Part shown: in pieces, positions 1 to 11,824 of the stretch | Layout of the letters: every line of letters starts with the position of its first letter | Numbering within the stretch: position 1 is the first letter of the stretch | Source: Chamaecrista fasciculata | Taxonomy: Eukaryota; Streptophyta; Magnoliopsida; Fabales; Fabaceae | Direction: 5' to 3' | Assembly: GCA_003254925.1 (NCBI GenBank) | Contig: QANZ01005277.1 | Location: 1 to 64,000 of the forward strand | Length of the DNA: 64,000 bases | The notes under the pieces: generated by a model | Told to the model about the DNA's origin: nothing | What the model saw: only the letters and a program-made list of their open reading frames with translations | Databases searched by the model: none | Position numbers and translations under genes: made by a program

Positions 1-1210
1 GTTCTTAAAAATATTAAAAACTCTAAACCCTAAAACCATAAACTTCAAAATCCCTAAAACTTAATTTTTTTTTAATCTTCATCTTCATCTTCATCTAATT
101 TAGTCCTTAAAAATATTAAAAAACCTAACCCCTAAAACCCTAAACCCAAGCCCAAACTAAGAAAATCCCACCTACCCTCCTTATAATACCCCATTTAATT
201 TCTCATTAAACAAACACCAAAATAATAAAAATCAGATCTTTACAAGATAATGCAAGGATCCATCTTATCTGAACCAGAAACAGAGGATGAGGATGTGAAG
301 AATCTCCATCTCCTACACCATGGCACACTCTAATCCACCCACCCCCCTCTCCTTCTTCTTCTTCCTCTTTCTCTTCACCCATCTTCCCATTTCATCCTCT
401 GGTAATAACTTCTCACTTCAAAAATAGCTTCTTCTTCTTCTTCTTCTTTTTTTATTTTTGCAGGTGCTGATGAGCCATTCGTCGGCGTCAACATCGGCAC
501 CGACGTCTCGAGTCTGTCGTCGCCGGCGGACCTGGTGGAGCTCCTCCAGCTTCAGAAGATAACCCACGTCCGTCTCTACGAACCCGACCCGGATATCCTC
601 CGGGCATTGGCCCAAACCAAGATTCGGGTCGTCGTTGGCGTCCCCAACAACCAGCTTCTCGCAATCGGATCCTCCGCCGCCACCGCCTCCTCCTGGATCC
701 GCCGGAACATCGTCGCTTTCCATCTTGCCACCGTCATCACCGTCATCACCATTTGAATCTGATAAATGGGTATGGAAGTTTTCTGAAGAAAAAAATTTCA
801 GGGAAAAGACGAAGATGGTGATCATGATGAACTTAGGGTTCAAATTTGGGTGTGGGTTTTGAATTAGAGAAATAGGTAGGAAGATGAAGAAGATGAAGAT
901 GGAGATGTAGTTGATGGAGATGGTGATGGCTGTGATGTGATACGGCGGAGAAGACGAGATGAAGAAGATGAAGATTGGGATTAAAAAAAATTAAGGGGTT
1001 TAGAGATTGGGATAAAAAAAAATAGGGGGTTTGAAGATTAAAAAAAACTAAAGTTTTAGAGGATTTAGGACTTTAGGTTTTAGGGTTAGGGGTTTAGGGT
1101 TTTAGGGTTTTAGGGTTTATGGTTTGGGGTTTAGGTTTTAGAGTTTTTAATACTTTTAAGGATTAAATTGGAATGTTTGGAAGAGTTTTGACACACTTTA
1201 CAATTTTAAT
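1..1210. repeat. Telomere-repeat-like inverted arms around a GH17 fragment
   Basis: The left arm (about 1-165) is rich in CCCTAAA-like units. The right arm (about 1075-1210) is rich in TTTAGGG-like units. Reverse-complementing 1130-1165 gives a sequence close to 1-40 (a ttaaaaatattaaaaactctaaa-type stretch, with a few differences). A second right-hand copy at about 1320-1440 pairs better with 98-165. Degenerate CCCTAAA/TTTAGGG repeats joined to a unique 'attaaattggaatgtttgg' motif suggest the arms of a transposon rather than a true interstitial telomere. The left end may lie outside the window, so the element's limits are unknown. Confidence 0.55.
320..756 (+). pseudogene. GH17 glucan endo-1,3-beta-glucosidase, 5' fragment
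   Basis: Exon 1 (320-401) encodes a signal peptide: a run of Leu and Phe, then Pro-Ile-Ser-Ser-Ser. A 62-nt GT-AG intron (402-463) splits a Gly codon. Exon 2 (464-756) reads GADEPFVGVNIGTDVSSL, then HVRLYEPDPDILRALA and VVVGVPNNQLLAIGSS. These are hallmark N-terminal strands of plant GH17 glucanases of the group with an intron just after the signal peptide. Homology ends near NIVAFHLATVIT, and a stop follows after about 125 codons. Full-length members have 450 or more residues with two catalytic Glu, and both are missing here. The retained intron argues against retroposition and for DNA-level capture or partial duplication. It is probably non-functional as an enzyme. A short secreted peptide is possible but unsupported. 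Confidence 0.8.
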
Positions 1211-1319
1211 TTTAGGATTTGGGATTAAAATGAATGAAGATGAGAAAAAAGAGGGGGAATTGAGAATAATATAAATAAAGATCGGTCAAGGGCCTAATTG
1301 TGACTTTTTTTAGAGTTTA

Positions 1320-2470
1320 GGGTTTGAAGTTTTAGATTTTGGGTTTTAGGGTTTGGGGTTTTAGAGTTTAGGGTTTTAAATATTTTTAAGGACTAAATTG
1401 GAATGTTTGGAAAAGTTTTGGGACACTTTATAATTTTATTATGACGTGGCAGCTCTTTTTTTTTTTAAAAAAAAAAAGGGTGCTGACGTGGCCATAACGG
1501 GACACGTTAGCGCATAACGGGACACATCAGCGTCCGTTTTGGCCACGTCAGCATTTTTGTAACGCCAATATGACGGAGGGACCAATTAGTGCTGCGTTTG
1601 CAAAATTCGGGGACCGGCTAGTACAATGGGTAAGATTCAGGGACCTATCTGTCAGCGAGTGCATAAATCAGGGACCGGAAAGTTATTTTACTCGTTTTTT
1701 AAAGGTTTCACTCCTTGGTCCCATCGACTGAATGTACTCATATTTTTCTTATTTCAAGTTTGAATACAATGAGTTCCGAGCTACATGATACTTTTGACGA
1801 ATCATTTCTTTGTCCAATTAAGATTGTCATCAAACAAGATCAAATAGGGTTTAGAAAGTGCGTCGCTCATTTTACCATCAAACAGGCAAAGTTGGTTATA
1901 TCTTTTTCGTTTTAAGTCTACGAGTCACTCTTGACGATTCATTTTTCTGCCACATTGTTATTATTAACAAATGATGTCAAATCGAATTTGAAAGTGATTC
2001 CGGAACCAAAAAATGAAAAATTATGGAATACCACTTTCGTGCCCGATTTGACCTCATTGAATGACAATCTCAATTAGGTAGAAAATTGACTCGTCAAGAA
2101 TAACTTGTAACTCTGAATATGAACTCATGACAATTGGTCTTCAAATGAGAGAGATATATAATTACATTTGCCAGTTTTGCCAGTTTGATTGTAAAACGAG
2201 TGGTCCGCTTTCAGAGCTCAATTTAGCCTTGTTTGTTGATGAACCCAACTAGACAAATAAATAACTCGTGAAAAATGTGTAGCTTGGGACTCGTCACATT
2301 CAAACTTAAAACGTGATAGATATAACCACATTTAGTTGTTGAGAAAAAAAATGTAAAACATTTGTGAAATTTAGAAGACTAAAATTGTAAAAAATGATAA
2401 AGGGCTGAAATACAAGCCACTCTAAATATAAAGGACCAAAATTGTACTTTGGCCAATTATAAAAAAAATG
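1320..2470. repeat. Dispersed repeat sequence, no gene
   Basis: 1320-1440 is another copy of the right arm described above. 1440-1690 carries GACGTGGC/GCCACGTC palindromes and a 'gggaccaattag...ggggaccggctag...cagggaccgg' stretch typical of transposon termini. About 1690-2460 is a divergent copy of a dispersed repeat with 'ggtccc' phrases pointing inward at both ends and the internal motif 'tttcaagttt'. The same repeat recurs near 18.2, 25.2, 45.0 and 48.7 kb. Short open frames here, such as 1715-1915, are repeat sequence. Confidence 0.5.
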
Positions 2471-5400
2471 AATTATTGTCAGTTAATTTCTTAAAAAAAA
2501 TTGGGACTTAGCTGCCTTGTTCCAAACCTGCAGACACAGACATGGCGATTAATTAATTAATTAATTAATTAATTAATTAATTAGTTATATATGTTTGCCG
2601 TTCAACGAGGTCCCACGAATCTAACCTTATATTTGTTCAAATTAACTTTTCATATATTGCTCTGGCAATGGAATTAATTTAAAGTCTAATTTATTCAGGA
2701 ACCTCAGCCTTTGATTCAACCATAGATCCATGTTGGAGTCTCTGTCTCTCTAATCTGAATTCTGTAATTTTAAAAAAAAATTAGAATGTACAAAATCACC
2801 TTTAAGTTTTAATCATTATTTAAAAAACGTTCTAAACTTTAAAAAGTAATAAAAATGTTTTAATTTTGTATAAATAACTTTCCTTGTTAAGATTTTTTTC
2901 AAAAAAATAAAATTATTTATAATTTCAATATTTTTATTATAATTTATATTAATCACAATTTAAAAATAACTATTATTATAAAAAGAGTAAAGCTAACCAA
3001 TACCCTTAAAGTACTTGTTAAGAAATATTAAATGATTTTTTTTTGTAATAAAAAATTTAGTGAATGCTACACTTGAATATGGATGGTCCACCATTCCCAC
3101 GTATAGGAATGACCAAGGATGACTACTCATTCAATTATATTATGTGAATTTAAATTCGTTTGAAATATTTTATAGTCGCATACTATTTAAATTTGAAAAA
3201 AATATATATTTGTATCTAAATTTATACAATACTTCAAAATGTGTGAATTATATGTGTTGAATTTTGGAGTCTAAATATTCGTTTAAAAGGAAGTTTGATT
3301 AAGTCATGAGTTGACTCGTTGAAAGATGACAGAAAGAATAAAAACACAACACTAGAACGATCTTAATCGAAGGTTGGACACGTTCGCATGTGCTATTCAA
3401 AGTGAAGATGACACAATAGGTTTGACATTGTGGGGTGTAACAACAAAACTTAGTCCTACATCGGACAGTTTTGTTTTCTAACTTCCTCCCTTCTCTTATA
3501 AGTAGGATTGCTCCCTCACATTTTTCTTTTATGTAAAATAGGGATTGCATTAAACAAAATAGAAAATCATACGAAAATCAAATACTGTCCACTAAACCTA
3601 TGGCTATTTTATGTGGGTAAGAAGTTCCTAGACTATTAACCAATATGATCAAAACTAAAAAGGAAGGCAAGGTGTAAAAAATAATGAGTTTCATATGATT
3701 CTAGCTAGTAACTTAAGCTAATTCATCAGCAACGACATTTTCCTCTCTTAAGATATGAAGCACCTTAGACTGAGTGAAGGAGACAAGATCAGACATGCAT
3801 AAATCAATTAGAGAGGCATAATGGTGTGTGGATGAATCAAAAACATTATTAATGAGGTTAACAATATAGAGACACTCAGATTCTATCAATGTTGGAAGGA
3901 TGACTCTCATCTAGGAAGAACACACTTAGTAATATTTTATTTATCTTTGAAAGTTCTTCTTCCGCACATCAATTATGGAAATACGATTATCTCTAGTAGG
4001 TAAAAGACTAAAACCCACCATTTGGTGCGGTCCTTCTCAAAGATCAACATTTTGGAAGTAAGCACTCGTCCTTCTCAACGATCAACATTTGGAGGTAAGC
4101 ACTCATATGACATTTAGGGTAGTAGATTTTGCAATATATTTTTGCTTATATTTATTATTTGTGTTTTGACTGTTTTCTTTTCGATCCCTTGCTCCGATCT
4201 TTAAAATCCATTTTCTTTGAACAGGAAAAGTTAATTTTGGATATTGAACAATTATATATAATATCCAATAGCTTATATTGGACACTCCATATTGATTAAA
4301 CAATGCTCTATATTAAAATGAAAATATTCATAATTTACGAAAAAAAATATTAATAGCACATATATATAATATAATAATGAATATTATAATATATTATAAT
4401 TAATATATATATATATATATTGATGGATATTGAGCATTCGATAATGATATCTGCATTTGTCTAATACTGGATGAATATTTAAAATTTACTATCCAATTCC
4501 ACATTCGATATCTAATATTTGTGAATATTAGAAACTTTTATCGGATAAATTTCCTAGAATACCAAAAAAAAAAAGGATTTCCTTTGCCATTCCTAAATGC
4601 TTATGCTTTAAAGATTGAAGTATCTAGAGTATATAACTTGTCATTTTAATTTTATTCAAGTTTTGTATATACGTCTTAACTTATTAACCAATGCCTAATT
4701 AGGAATCAGTTAGAAAATTAAGTATATAAAATATTTAGACTGTTTTACATTTAAAAGCAATAAGTTGGCTTAGAAAACAAAAATAATTTCTTTGATAAAA
4801 TGACATAATAGAAAGTAAATTTGAGGTGATTATTGGCCAAAAAAAATATATTTGAGGTGATTGATTTGTTGGAAAAAGATTTTTAAGAAATGAGTAACTT
4901 TCATTTATAAAAATATTTTATTATTAATTATTTGTTAAAAAGTTTGCCAAATATCAATACAAACATGAAGGTGTATCAATTACTTGAATTTAATTACTGC
5001 TTTGTTATATATGACGTCTCTGGTAATTGGTTTAAACTTTTCTAGAATTCCCCTTGGAAGCCCACAACAAACTATCTCTCTCTCTCATTACTGTATTATT
5101 CTGTAGTTGTTCAGCAAACGCTACTCACAAAGTCACAAGTCACAAATCCTTGAATTATTTCACAAATCTGTCTTTCAAATCTAATTTTCAAAGTAAGTTG
5201 GCAACATTGAATTCTACGATGATGCCAATTCTGAGTATCAATGGGAGAAAAAAAATGCAATATAAAGATGAGGGTTGAAAATCTTTTATCTTCAAAAACT
5301 TTGGAACTCCAATATATGTCAGATTCAAATAGACAAAATTAATGAAGGCTTCTTGCATTGCACCACAAGGCATATACAGCCACCCCTAACAATTTAATCT

Positions 5401-5600
5401 TATCAACAATATAAGGGACATGTACCATTATACATACACTTTGTCCAGAGGGCTTCATGGAATGACACCCACTTGACTTACGTTTGATGGAAGCTAATCT
5501 ATGGCAATGATTGAAGCAAGAAATGAAACATCAGCCTAAGTTTATCCATTAAAGAAGAAGACAGGGCAAAGACCGTAACAGAAATGAAGTTTACTGACCA
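2471..5600. other. AT-rich intergenic region with minor repeats
   Basis: No gene is seen apart from the RNase H-like relic at 3713-3910. 2545-2583 is a (TTAA)n-type microsatellite. 4031-4108 holds two adjacent copies of a unit of about 38 bp ('gtccttctcaa...gtaagcactc'). 3440-3510 includes 'tcctacatcggacag', a phrase common near the ends of small plant LTR elements, but I could not find a second LTR. 4100-4560 is AT-rich with repeated ggatatt motifs. Confidence 0.5.
3713..3910 (-). pseudogene. RNase H-like (RVT_3) relic from a plant LINE
   Basis: The conceptual peptide reads ESECLYIVNLIN, then a spacer, then SKVLHILREENVVADELA. It resembles the C-terminal half of the plant RNase H-like domain in LINE-derived proteins (pattern E-S-D-C-x-x-V-V-x-L-I, then R-E-x-N-x-V-A-D-x-L-A). 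It is only about 65 residues long with no neighbouring reverse transcriptase frame, so it is a decayed fragment and not a gene. Confidence 0.55.
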
Positions 5601-5745
5601 CTAAAACCATGTATCAACTGGTTGAGGTCCATCCAATTTTAACTGAGTCTCAGGTTCGAGACTTGAAAATACAATTGGGTTAAATACTTGAAAGGGGAGC
5701 TTTAAAATACAATTGCGTTAAATACTTGATAGGGGTGCTTTGTTG
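5600..5745 (+). repeat. Possible SINE remnant with a 38-bp tandem repeat
   Basis: A box-B-like 'ggttcgagactt' at about 5653 follows an A-box-like 'caactggttgagg', as in tRNA-derived SINEs. It is followed by two adjacent 38-bp units (5666-5703 and 5704-5741) differing at a few positions. I could not find a convincing target duplication, so the assignment is tentative. Confidence 0.35.
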
Positions 5746-5964
5746 TTTTTGTAATTCTACCTAACTCAAATAGGATTAACCTTCATCTAGACCATCAAAA
5801 CAGACGGACGAGAAAAACCTATGGCTCATACACATAGCTTTTTGCCAAAATTAAATCATAGTATAAATCGCTACAAGATATAGAACTTGCCTAACAAACT
5901 AAAGCAGCCTCTCACAGAACACTTACACTTGTTAACATAGAAATATGACTCAAAACTCAAAAGA

Positions 5965-7441
5965 TCAGAATTTGTACGGAGCAGAGTTCCTCCTAATTTT
6001 TGAAGATCCAGGCTTTGCAATTGTCACATAAATGAACCTGCCATCAAAAAACTGCACAACAAAACCAGCTCCGAGGACATCAGCATCTAGTTTGGATACC
6101 TGGAATGGTTGATAATCTAAGCTAAAGTGCATATATAGTACCTTTCCGGTCATTTCTTTCACTGCTAATTGTGCAGACTCTTCCTTGATAAACCATATAT
6201 ATGCCAATCCTAGGAACTGTCCAGATTCTTTGTCCATAAGTAGCTTGACTGCAACATGAAAATATACTATTAAAATCAAACACATAAGTTTACAACACTA
6301 CTCACCATCGAGCTTGAAATGAAAAAGGTTCAACTTGAGGTCCTCAAGAACATAAGGCTACAGTACAGGCAATGTTCAATTTAGACATACCCTAAGAATT
6401 TCAAGCGTTGAAGTTATTATATATGGACAACGTTATATATCAACAGCTAACAATGGAGGTACTATATAGTATATATCCATATATCCTTGCCCACAGAGCA
6501 AGCAAGCAAAAGTAGTCATCACCTTGACTAATTTCACCAAATCCTGAAAATGCCTTCACCAAACGTCCTTCAGATGTTGATAGAGGAAGCCCTGCATTGG
6601 TCCACCCTCAAGACTTGAGTAAAATGACTTATCACTGCATATAAATAGGGAAAACAGGAATAAGGCAATAACATTTCAGCTTAACACATTCCTCATTCTC
6701 ATATGCACTTCATTGTAATGATGTAAGAACTGGAACAAAAGAGTCCTAGTTCTTACTGTTCTTTTTCAATATCATCAATTTAACTAATTACTACACATGT
6801 GGAAGATCTTTAATGTAAAAGATATATATACACTATATATAGGCACCGCCGAGCATGCTCTTTGTAGCAGAGATGTGAAATGCTACCATGTAGCCTTGAA
6901 TTCCTAAGCAAAGAAATGTATGTCCCGCTTCTATTTCAAGGAGACACTAAAGAAACTAGAAAGTCACATTTACCGAAGAAGCAGACTTAATGCAATCTCT
7001 TCCAATCTTCCAAAAACCCTAACATAGTACAATTTCTATACTCTATTCAAATGCACTGGCAATTCGAGACTTGCAATAAGTGCTCCAATATTTTTAGTCC
7101 CTCTTCAATATTAACTTAAAACTTAAAACTTATACTTCTTCAATTGACGGTCATAGCATTAAAACAAGTAATAAAATAAAATTTAAATAAAAAAACAGAG
7201 AGGTACCTTTAATGAAGATTTGGGTTGGGGAAGACGCATTGAAATCTGCAGAAGAACTTGAGGTGACACTAGAGCAAAAGCAAAGGGTGGAAGAGGAAGG
7301 AATCGACAATGAAGAAAACGATGGAATAGGGTTTAGAAACAGAGTCTCTGGGATTGGCGATTTCGAAAGAATGGAAAATCTGGGAAACTGAATCCGTGAA
7401 ATTTGCTGTGTGTATGAACTAACACTACTCAGTAGTGCCAT
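5965..7441 (-). CDS. Organelle-targeted single-RRM RNA-binding protein
   Basis: Four exons on the minus strand: 7441-7207, 6591-6523, 6248-6142 and 6051-5965. Phases join exactly to give 165 residues. Residues 1-about 70 are rich in Ser with few acidic residues, as in a plastid or mitochondrial transit peptide. The RRM covers about residues 74-150. RNP2 is IFIKGL (75-80). The helix is STSEGRLVKAFSGFGEI. The RNP1 equivalent is FLGLAYIWF (113-121), less basic than the consensus. The last strand is FFDGRFIYVTIAKP. The protein ends in a short basic tail. Such proteins (organelle RRM/ORRM and GR-RBP types) bind organelle transcripts and some act in C-to-U editing. Which process this one serves is inference. 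The last intron (6052-6141) is 90 nt with no in-frame stop, so retention would add 30 residues in frame. By position it matches my memory of At5g19030. Confidence 0.85.
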
Positions 7442-8601
7442 TCAAAACCAAAACACCAACTTCCCAAAAACCTAAACACGCCCTATCCAACGCTCTTGAG
7501 GATAGTCATAATAATCGTGTTTACTTTCTTTTCCATCCAAATCTTTGCAGATTTTTTTTTTGAGAGAACAAATCTTTGCAGATTAATACTTTGCTTCCTT
7601 TTCCCCAAAAATATAACAAAGAAACTTACCAAAAAGAGAATATAACAAACAAATGGGCCGAACAGTGTCTAAGTTTTATCATGGGCCTTAACCACGGTCG
7701 GTTTCGAAGCCCAAATCGAACATATCATATCAGATTTAATTTACAGAAAAAAATTTAAGTGAAATTGATTATATTTTGTTATCAAAGTTTATTAGTTATA
7801 TAATTGATAAATCATCATAGATCTCTAGCGAGATATAGGGAGGCTCTCCATGGTAAGACTCTATTGCTTAAGTTAATATAGTATAAAAGAGGTCAAATAG
7901 AGATTAGTTTAGATTATATATGAGGGAGGTTTATATAGGACCTTAGAAAGACATTATGATAATCTCGCTTGAAAGGTCTTCTAGAGATATGGGACAGACC
8001 GACCTAGAGATAGGGGGCGGTCCGTCCATAGCTTATCAATAATGATGCATAAAATTTTAAGTATTTATGTTCTCTTTATTATTATTATTATTATTTTTTG
8101 CCAATTCTCTTTATTTCTTGATCATTCATATAGTGATATCCACCAGTATGATAATCTATTCATCTTTGTATCTTTCTTGACACAGAAATTTATGAATATA
8201 TATATATATATATATATAACGACATGTGTAGATAAATCATTATATCTCATCAACTTTTCATTCCTAAATGTACAAGAGGTGTAATTAACAAAGTATAACA
8301 CAATTAGTAAATAATTAAGTTTTTTTTAAATGATGTCCTGACTTCAAATCAGGTTGTGTATATAGAAAATATTTTTTGTTGATAAAAAAAAATTCACTTT
8401 AATTCTCTATACTTCAAAAAGAATTAATTTCTAAGTGTAGATGGAAGGATATGATATAATTCTTATAAAATAAAAAACAACAACACTTTCAAATTAAAAT
8501 GGTGTTAGCTTGTTTGGAGTTTATTTAAAAATAAATAAATATTTTCAGATTCTTGTAGATTTTATCATTTTTTTCATTACAAGAAGAAAGTGAGAAATTA
8601 A
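7442..8601. other. Intergenic, nothing recognised
   Basis: This AT-rich stretch lies upstream of the RRM gene. The 100-150 bp next to 7441 presumably contains its 5' UTR and promoter, but no unambiguous TATA box was assigned. A short (TA)n run lies near 8196-8218. The open frames at 7576-7758 and 8042-8284 have no recognisable domains and low-complexity composition. Confidence 0.5.
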
Positions 8602-9031
8602 GGGCCTGATTGGTTTAAGAAAATATTTCCTGTTTTCATTTTCTGTTTCCATTTCTGGAATTCTATTTTCATTTCAAAATTTTCAATATTTAAGAAATAT
8701 GTTTGTTTTACAAAGTTAAAAAATCGTTTTCATTCATATTTAAATTATGTTAACTTGAATAACGCTAATTTTTATATGTTTTTAAGTTTGATTATAGCTA
8801 AATGATGATATTAACATGATTAAATAGTTTACTTTTGTGTAATGTTGCAAAATATCATAAGTTTGTTTTTGGAAATACTGGAAACGTCTTTTTGACGTTT
8901 CCTGTTTTCAACCTGTTTCAGAAAATGTTTCCAGAAAACATTTCCAAAAAAACTGTACAAAACACGTTTTCAGTCATATTTCCTGTTTTCAGTGAAAATG
9001 GAAACAGGAAACAGGGCAACCAATCAGACCC
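8602..9031. mobile_element. PIF/Harbinger-type MITE, 430 bp
   Basis: The terminal inverted repeats are GGGCCTGATTGGTT (left) and the complement of GGGTCTGATTGGTT (right). They are flanked by TAA at 8599-8601 and 9032-9034, the 3-bp TWA duplication of PIF/Harbinger. The subterminal 'tttcctgttttcattttc' on the left recurs inverted on the right ('gaaaatggaaacaggaaac'). There is no transposase, so it is a Tourist-like non-autonomous element. Confidence 0.75.
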
Positions 9032-9034
9032 TAA

Positions 9035-10126
9035 AGCTTTTTCTTAAAATTTTAAACAAAAACAATCAATTTTGTTCCGAATATAATTTTATACTGACTT
9101 TTTTTTTTAATTTGGACTATAGTTTTGCAGTGACTTAAACTTATTAATTTTCATAATCACCTTTTACTTTTTATATTTTCCCACTGAGATAATAGGAATT
9201 AAAATCTTTTCCAAATACAATAATATTAATAAAAGCTCTCTCGCAGCCTCTTTCTTATATATAATAATATGAAAGACTTTTTGTATATAAGATAAAAACT
9301 AGTTGAAAATGAAGAGGGGAATATGCACACAAGAATAATATATCCCCAAAACTGAATCTAACATACATATAAAATTAAAGTCTTATATAAGAAAAAAAAA
9401 AGTCTTGTCAACGTTTCCTTAAAGGCTTAATTAACCTAAGAAAAACAATGCAATACAGAAACTAAAGAGACATTGATGACAGAAATTTAAGACACGTTGA
9501 TTGGATAATAAGCTTTGACCTCTCCAAGACGACAGATTCGAGTATACGCATGTACACGACTTGAAAATAAAAATCTTTGTTGCTGCAAAATTTCAAAGCT
9601 CTAATTTGAGGTGGAGAAGGAAATTTTTCAAAACGAAAAAAAAGGTTGAATGTGATTAGGCCGCCGGCTTAATTTGGAAGATGCAAGAAGTATATATATA
9701 ACCAATTAAACTGGATTATTAATTAGGAAGTGTAGTGATTAGAATCTAGGAGACACAAATTAAGCGTTGAGTTCCTCAAAACGGGGAACAAGCTAAGTTT
9801 ATGTTGAAGTCGAAGAGACATAATAATAAAAACATAAACAACTAATTAGGATTTGAGCGTGCTAGCTAGCTAGCTAATTGTGATTAATTAGGAGGGCATG
9901 CATGGTGGTGCATGTAGCGCACGAACCTAGGCCACGCGTATATATATACTGCAGGCCCAACTAAAATTAACATGTATTTAAGGGATGTCTGATTATTAAT
10001 TAATTATATGTTTTTTTTTATTGTTTCAAAATTTTCTCTGGCTACTTTCATTGAGTTGGTTTTGATTTAAATCCCTTTTCTGTTCATTAAGTAATCTAAG
10101 GGATGAGATGGCATATCACTTACTGG
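9035..10126. other. Intergenic, nothing recognised
   Basis: AT-rich sequence with no coding signal. 9840-9960 has short ctagctag and gcatgcatg palindromes without an assignable function. Confidence 0.4.
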
Positions 10127-11824
10127 TAGAGTCGTCAAAATGGGTTCCTACGGGTGGACCCGTTTAACCCGCACAAATAGTGAGTCGGTGATACGAGTCC
10201 CACATCGGGTAGTTAGCTCAGAGTAAAGCACTATATAAGGCCTGGGGCTCTCCAACTTCAACAGCTAGCTTTTGAGGTGTGGTTCTCCCAAGGGCTTATA
10301 CTCGTATCAATTGGTGCTTTCATTGAGAGCTGACCGACACGGAGGGGGCGACCTATAGGCTGGATTAAGGTACGTGCGATGCGTCGTGCCGAATACTGGA
10401 AGTTGTATGGAGCCGCCAAAAGTGGAAAGGGCTATCAATGGACCAGTGTCGATAGTGTGGGCCGCCGTGGACGTCGGCTTTCGAAGGGGTATGCAATGAT
10501 ACGAGTCCCACATCAGGTAGTTAGCTCAGAGTAAAGCACTATATAAGGCCTGGGGCACTCCAACTTCAACAGCTAGCTTTTGAGGTGTGGTTCTCCCAAG
10601 GGCTTATATATACTCGTATCAATTGGTGCTTTCATTGAGAGCCGACCGACACGGAGGGGGCGGCCTATAGGCTGGATTAAGGTACGTACGATGCGCCGTG
10701 CCGAATACTGGAAGTTGAATGGAGCCGCCAAAGGTGGAAAGGGCTATCAATGGACCAGTGTCGATAGTGTGGGCCGCCGTAGACGTCGACTTTCGAAGGG
10801 GTATGCAATGATACGAGTCCCACATCGGGTAGTTAGCTCAGAGTAAAGCACTATATAAGGCCTGGGGCTCTCCAACTTCAACAGCTAGCTTTTGAGGTGT
10901 GGTTCTCCCAAGGGCTTATACTCGTATCAATTGGTGCTTTCATTGAGAGCTGACCGACACGGAGGGAGCGACCTATAGGCTGGATTAAGGTACGTGCGAT
11001 GCGTCGTGCCGAATACTGGAAGTTGTATGGAGCCGCCAAAAGTGGAAAGGGCTATCAATGGACCAGTGTCGATAGTGTGGGCCGCCGTGGACGTCGGCTT
11101 TCGAAGGGGTATGCAATGATACGAGTCCCACATCGGGTAGTTAGCTTAGAGTAAAACACTATATAAGGCCTGGGGCTCTCCAACTTCAACAGCTAGCTTT
11201 TGAGGTGTGGTTCTCCCAAGGGCTTATACTCGTATTAGTCGGGTTGCAGTAATCTTGGCTCACCATCAATTTTAACCCGTATGAGTTGGCTCACCTAACC
11301 CGCGGGCTATGGTGAGCTAACCCGGTGAGTTGGTGGGTTAGCTCACCAACCCACCATATAAAAAAGTTATAAAATTTTAAAATAAACATAATAAATTTAC
11401 TAACTCACCCTCACTCAATTTTACATTTCACCCCTATTTTTTATACTTTTCAATTATAAAATTCAATTCATTATTAGTTTATTACTTATTAGTAATTTAG
11501 CATCACATTCTAAGATCTGATGGTATATATATGTTGTTTTATAATGTATTATGTACAAAAAATTATAATGTTTTATAATGTATAAATTATAATGTATTTT
11601 GTACAAAAAAAAATGAGTAGTTGAAAAATAAACTATACTTTAAAGTTTGAAGAAAAAAAAATTACTGGGTTACGTGAGCCAACCCGACTCACCAAGCTGG
11701 TGAGCCGGGTTGGCGAAATCCTAGCTCATCACATATTCTAACCCGGGTGAGCCAACCTGTATAACTTACAACCTGTGGTGGGCCAACCCGTGTGAGCCAA
11801 ATTGACCCACTTTGACAGCGGTCA
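10127..11824. mobile_element. hAT-like non-autonomous element, interrupted by a TRIM array
   Basis: The left end reads tagagtcgtcaaaatggg and the right end cccactttgacagc. These resemble the inverted ends of the intact hAT element at 24426-25013 (tagagttgtcaaagtgagcc ... ctttgacagctcta). The subterminal regions carry many gagccaaccc/ggttggctc and 'aacccg' motifs (11250-11350 and 11670-11800). The element is split at 10188/11238 by the TRIM concatemer. No clear 8-bp target duplication remains, so the exact ends are approximate. Confidence 0.55.
10189..11237 (+). mobile_element. TRIM retrotransposon concatemer: four LTRs, three internal domains
   Basis: Four LTRs of 121-125 bp lie at 10189-10309, 10497-10621, 10809-10929 and 11117-11237. 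Each starts TGATACGAGTCCCACATC, and the first three end TACTCGTATCA. They alternate with three 187-bp internal segments (10310-10496, 10622-10808 and 10930-11116). Each internal segment begins with a primer-binding-site-like attggtgctttcattgagag. Each LTR has a 'tatataagg' TATA box. The whole array is bounded by GTCGG at 10184-10188 and 11238-11242, a 5-bp target duplication. No gag or pol is present, so it is a terminal-repeat retrotransposon in miniature that must be mobilised in trans. Units 1 and 3 look nearly identical. Unit 2 differs more, with a 'tatata' insertion in its LTR. Confidence 0.9.

Noticed and set aside
418..843. 141-residue minus-strand frame with Gly, Asp and Arg runs
   Set aside because: It is antisense to the GH17 exon. 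Its composition reflects GC-rich codons and CTT/TTC runs of the other strand.
1080..1140. Interstitial telomere or chromosome end
   Set aside because: TTTAGGG units are irregular and mixed with unique sequence, appear in opposite orientation at 1-165, and are more simply transposon arms.
10307..11133. Three near-identical 68-residue minus-strand frames
   Set aside because: They lie in the internal domains of the TRIM array, repeat with its 308-312 bp period and have no domain similarity.
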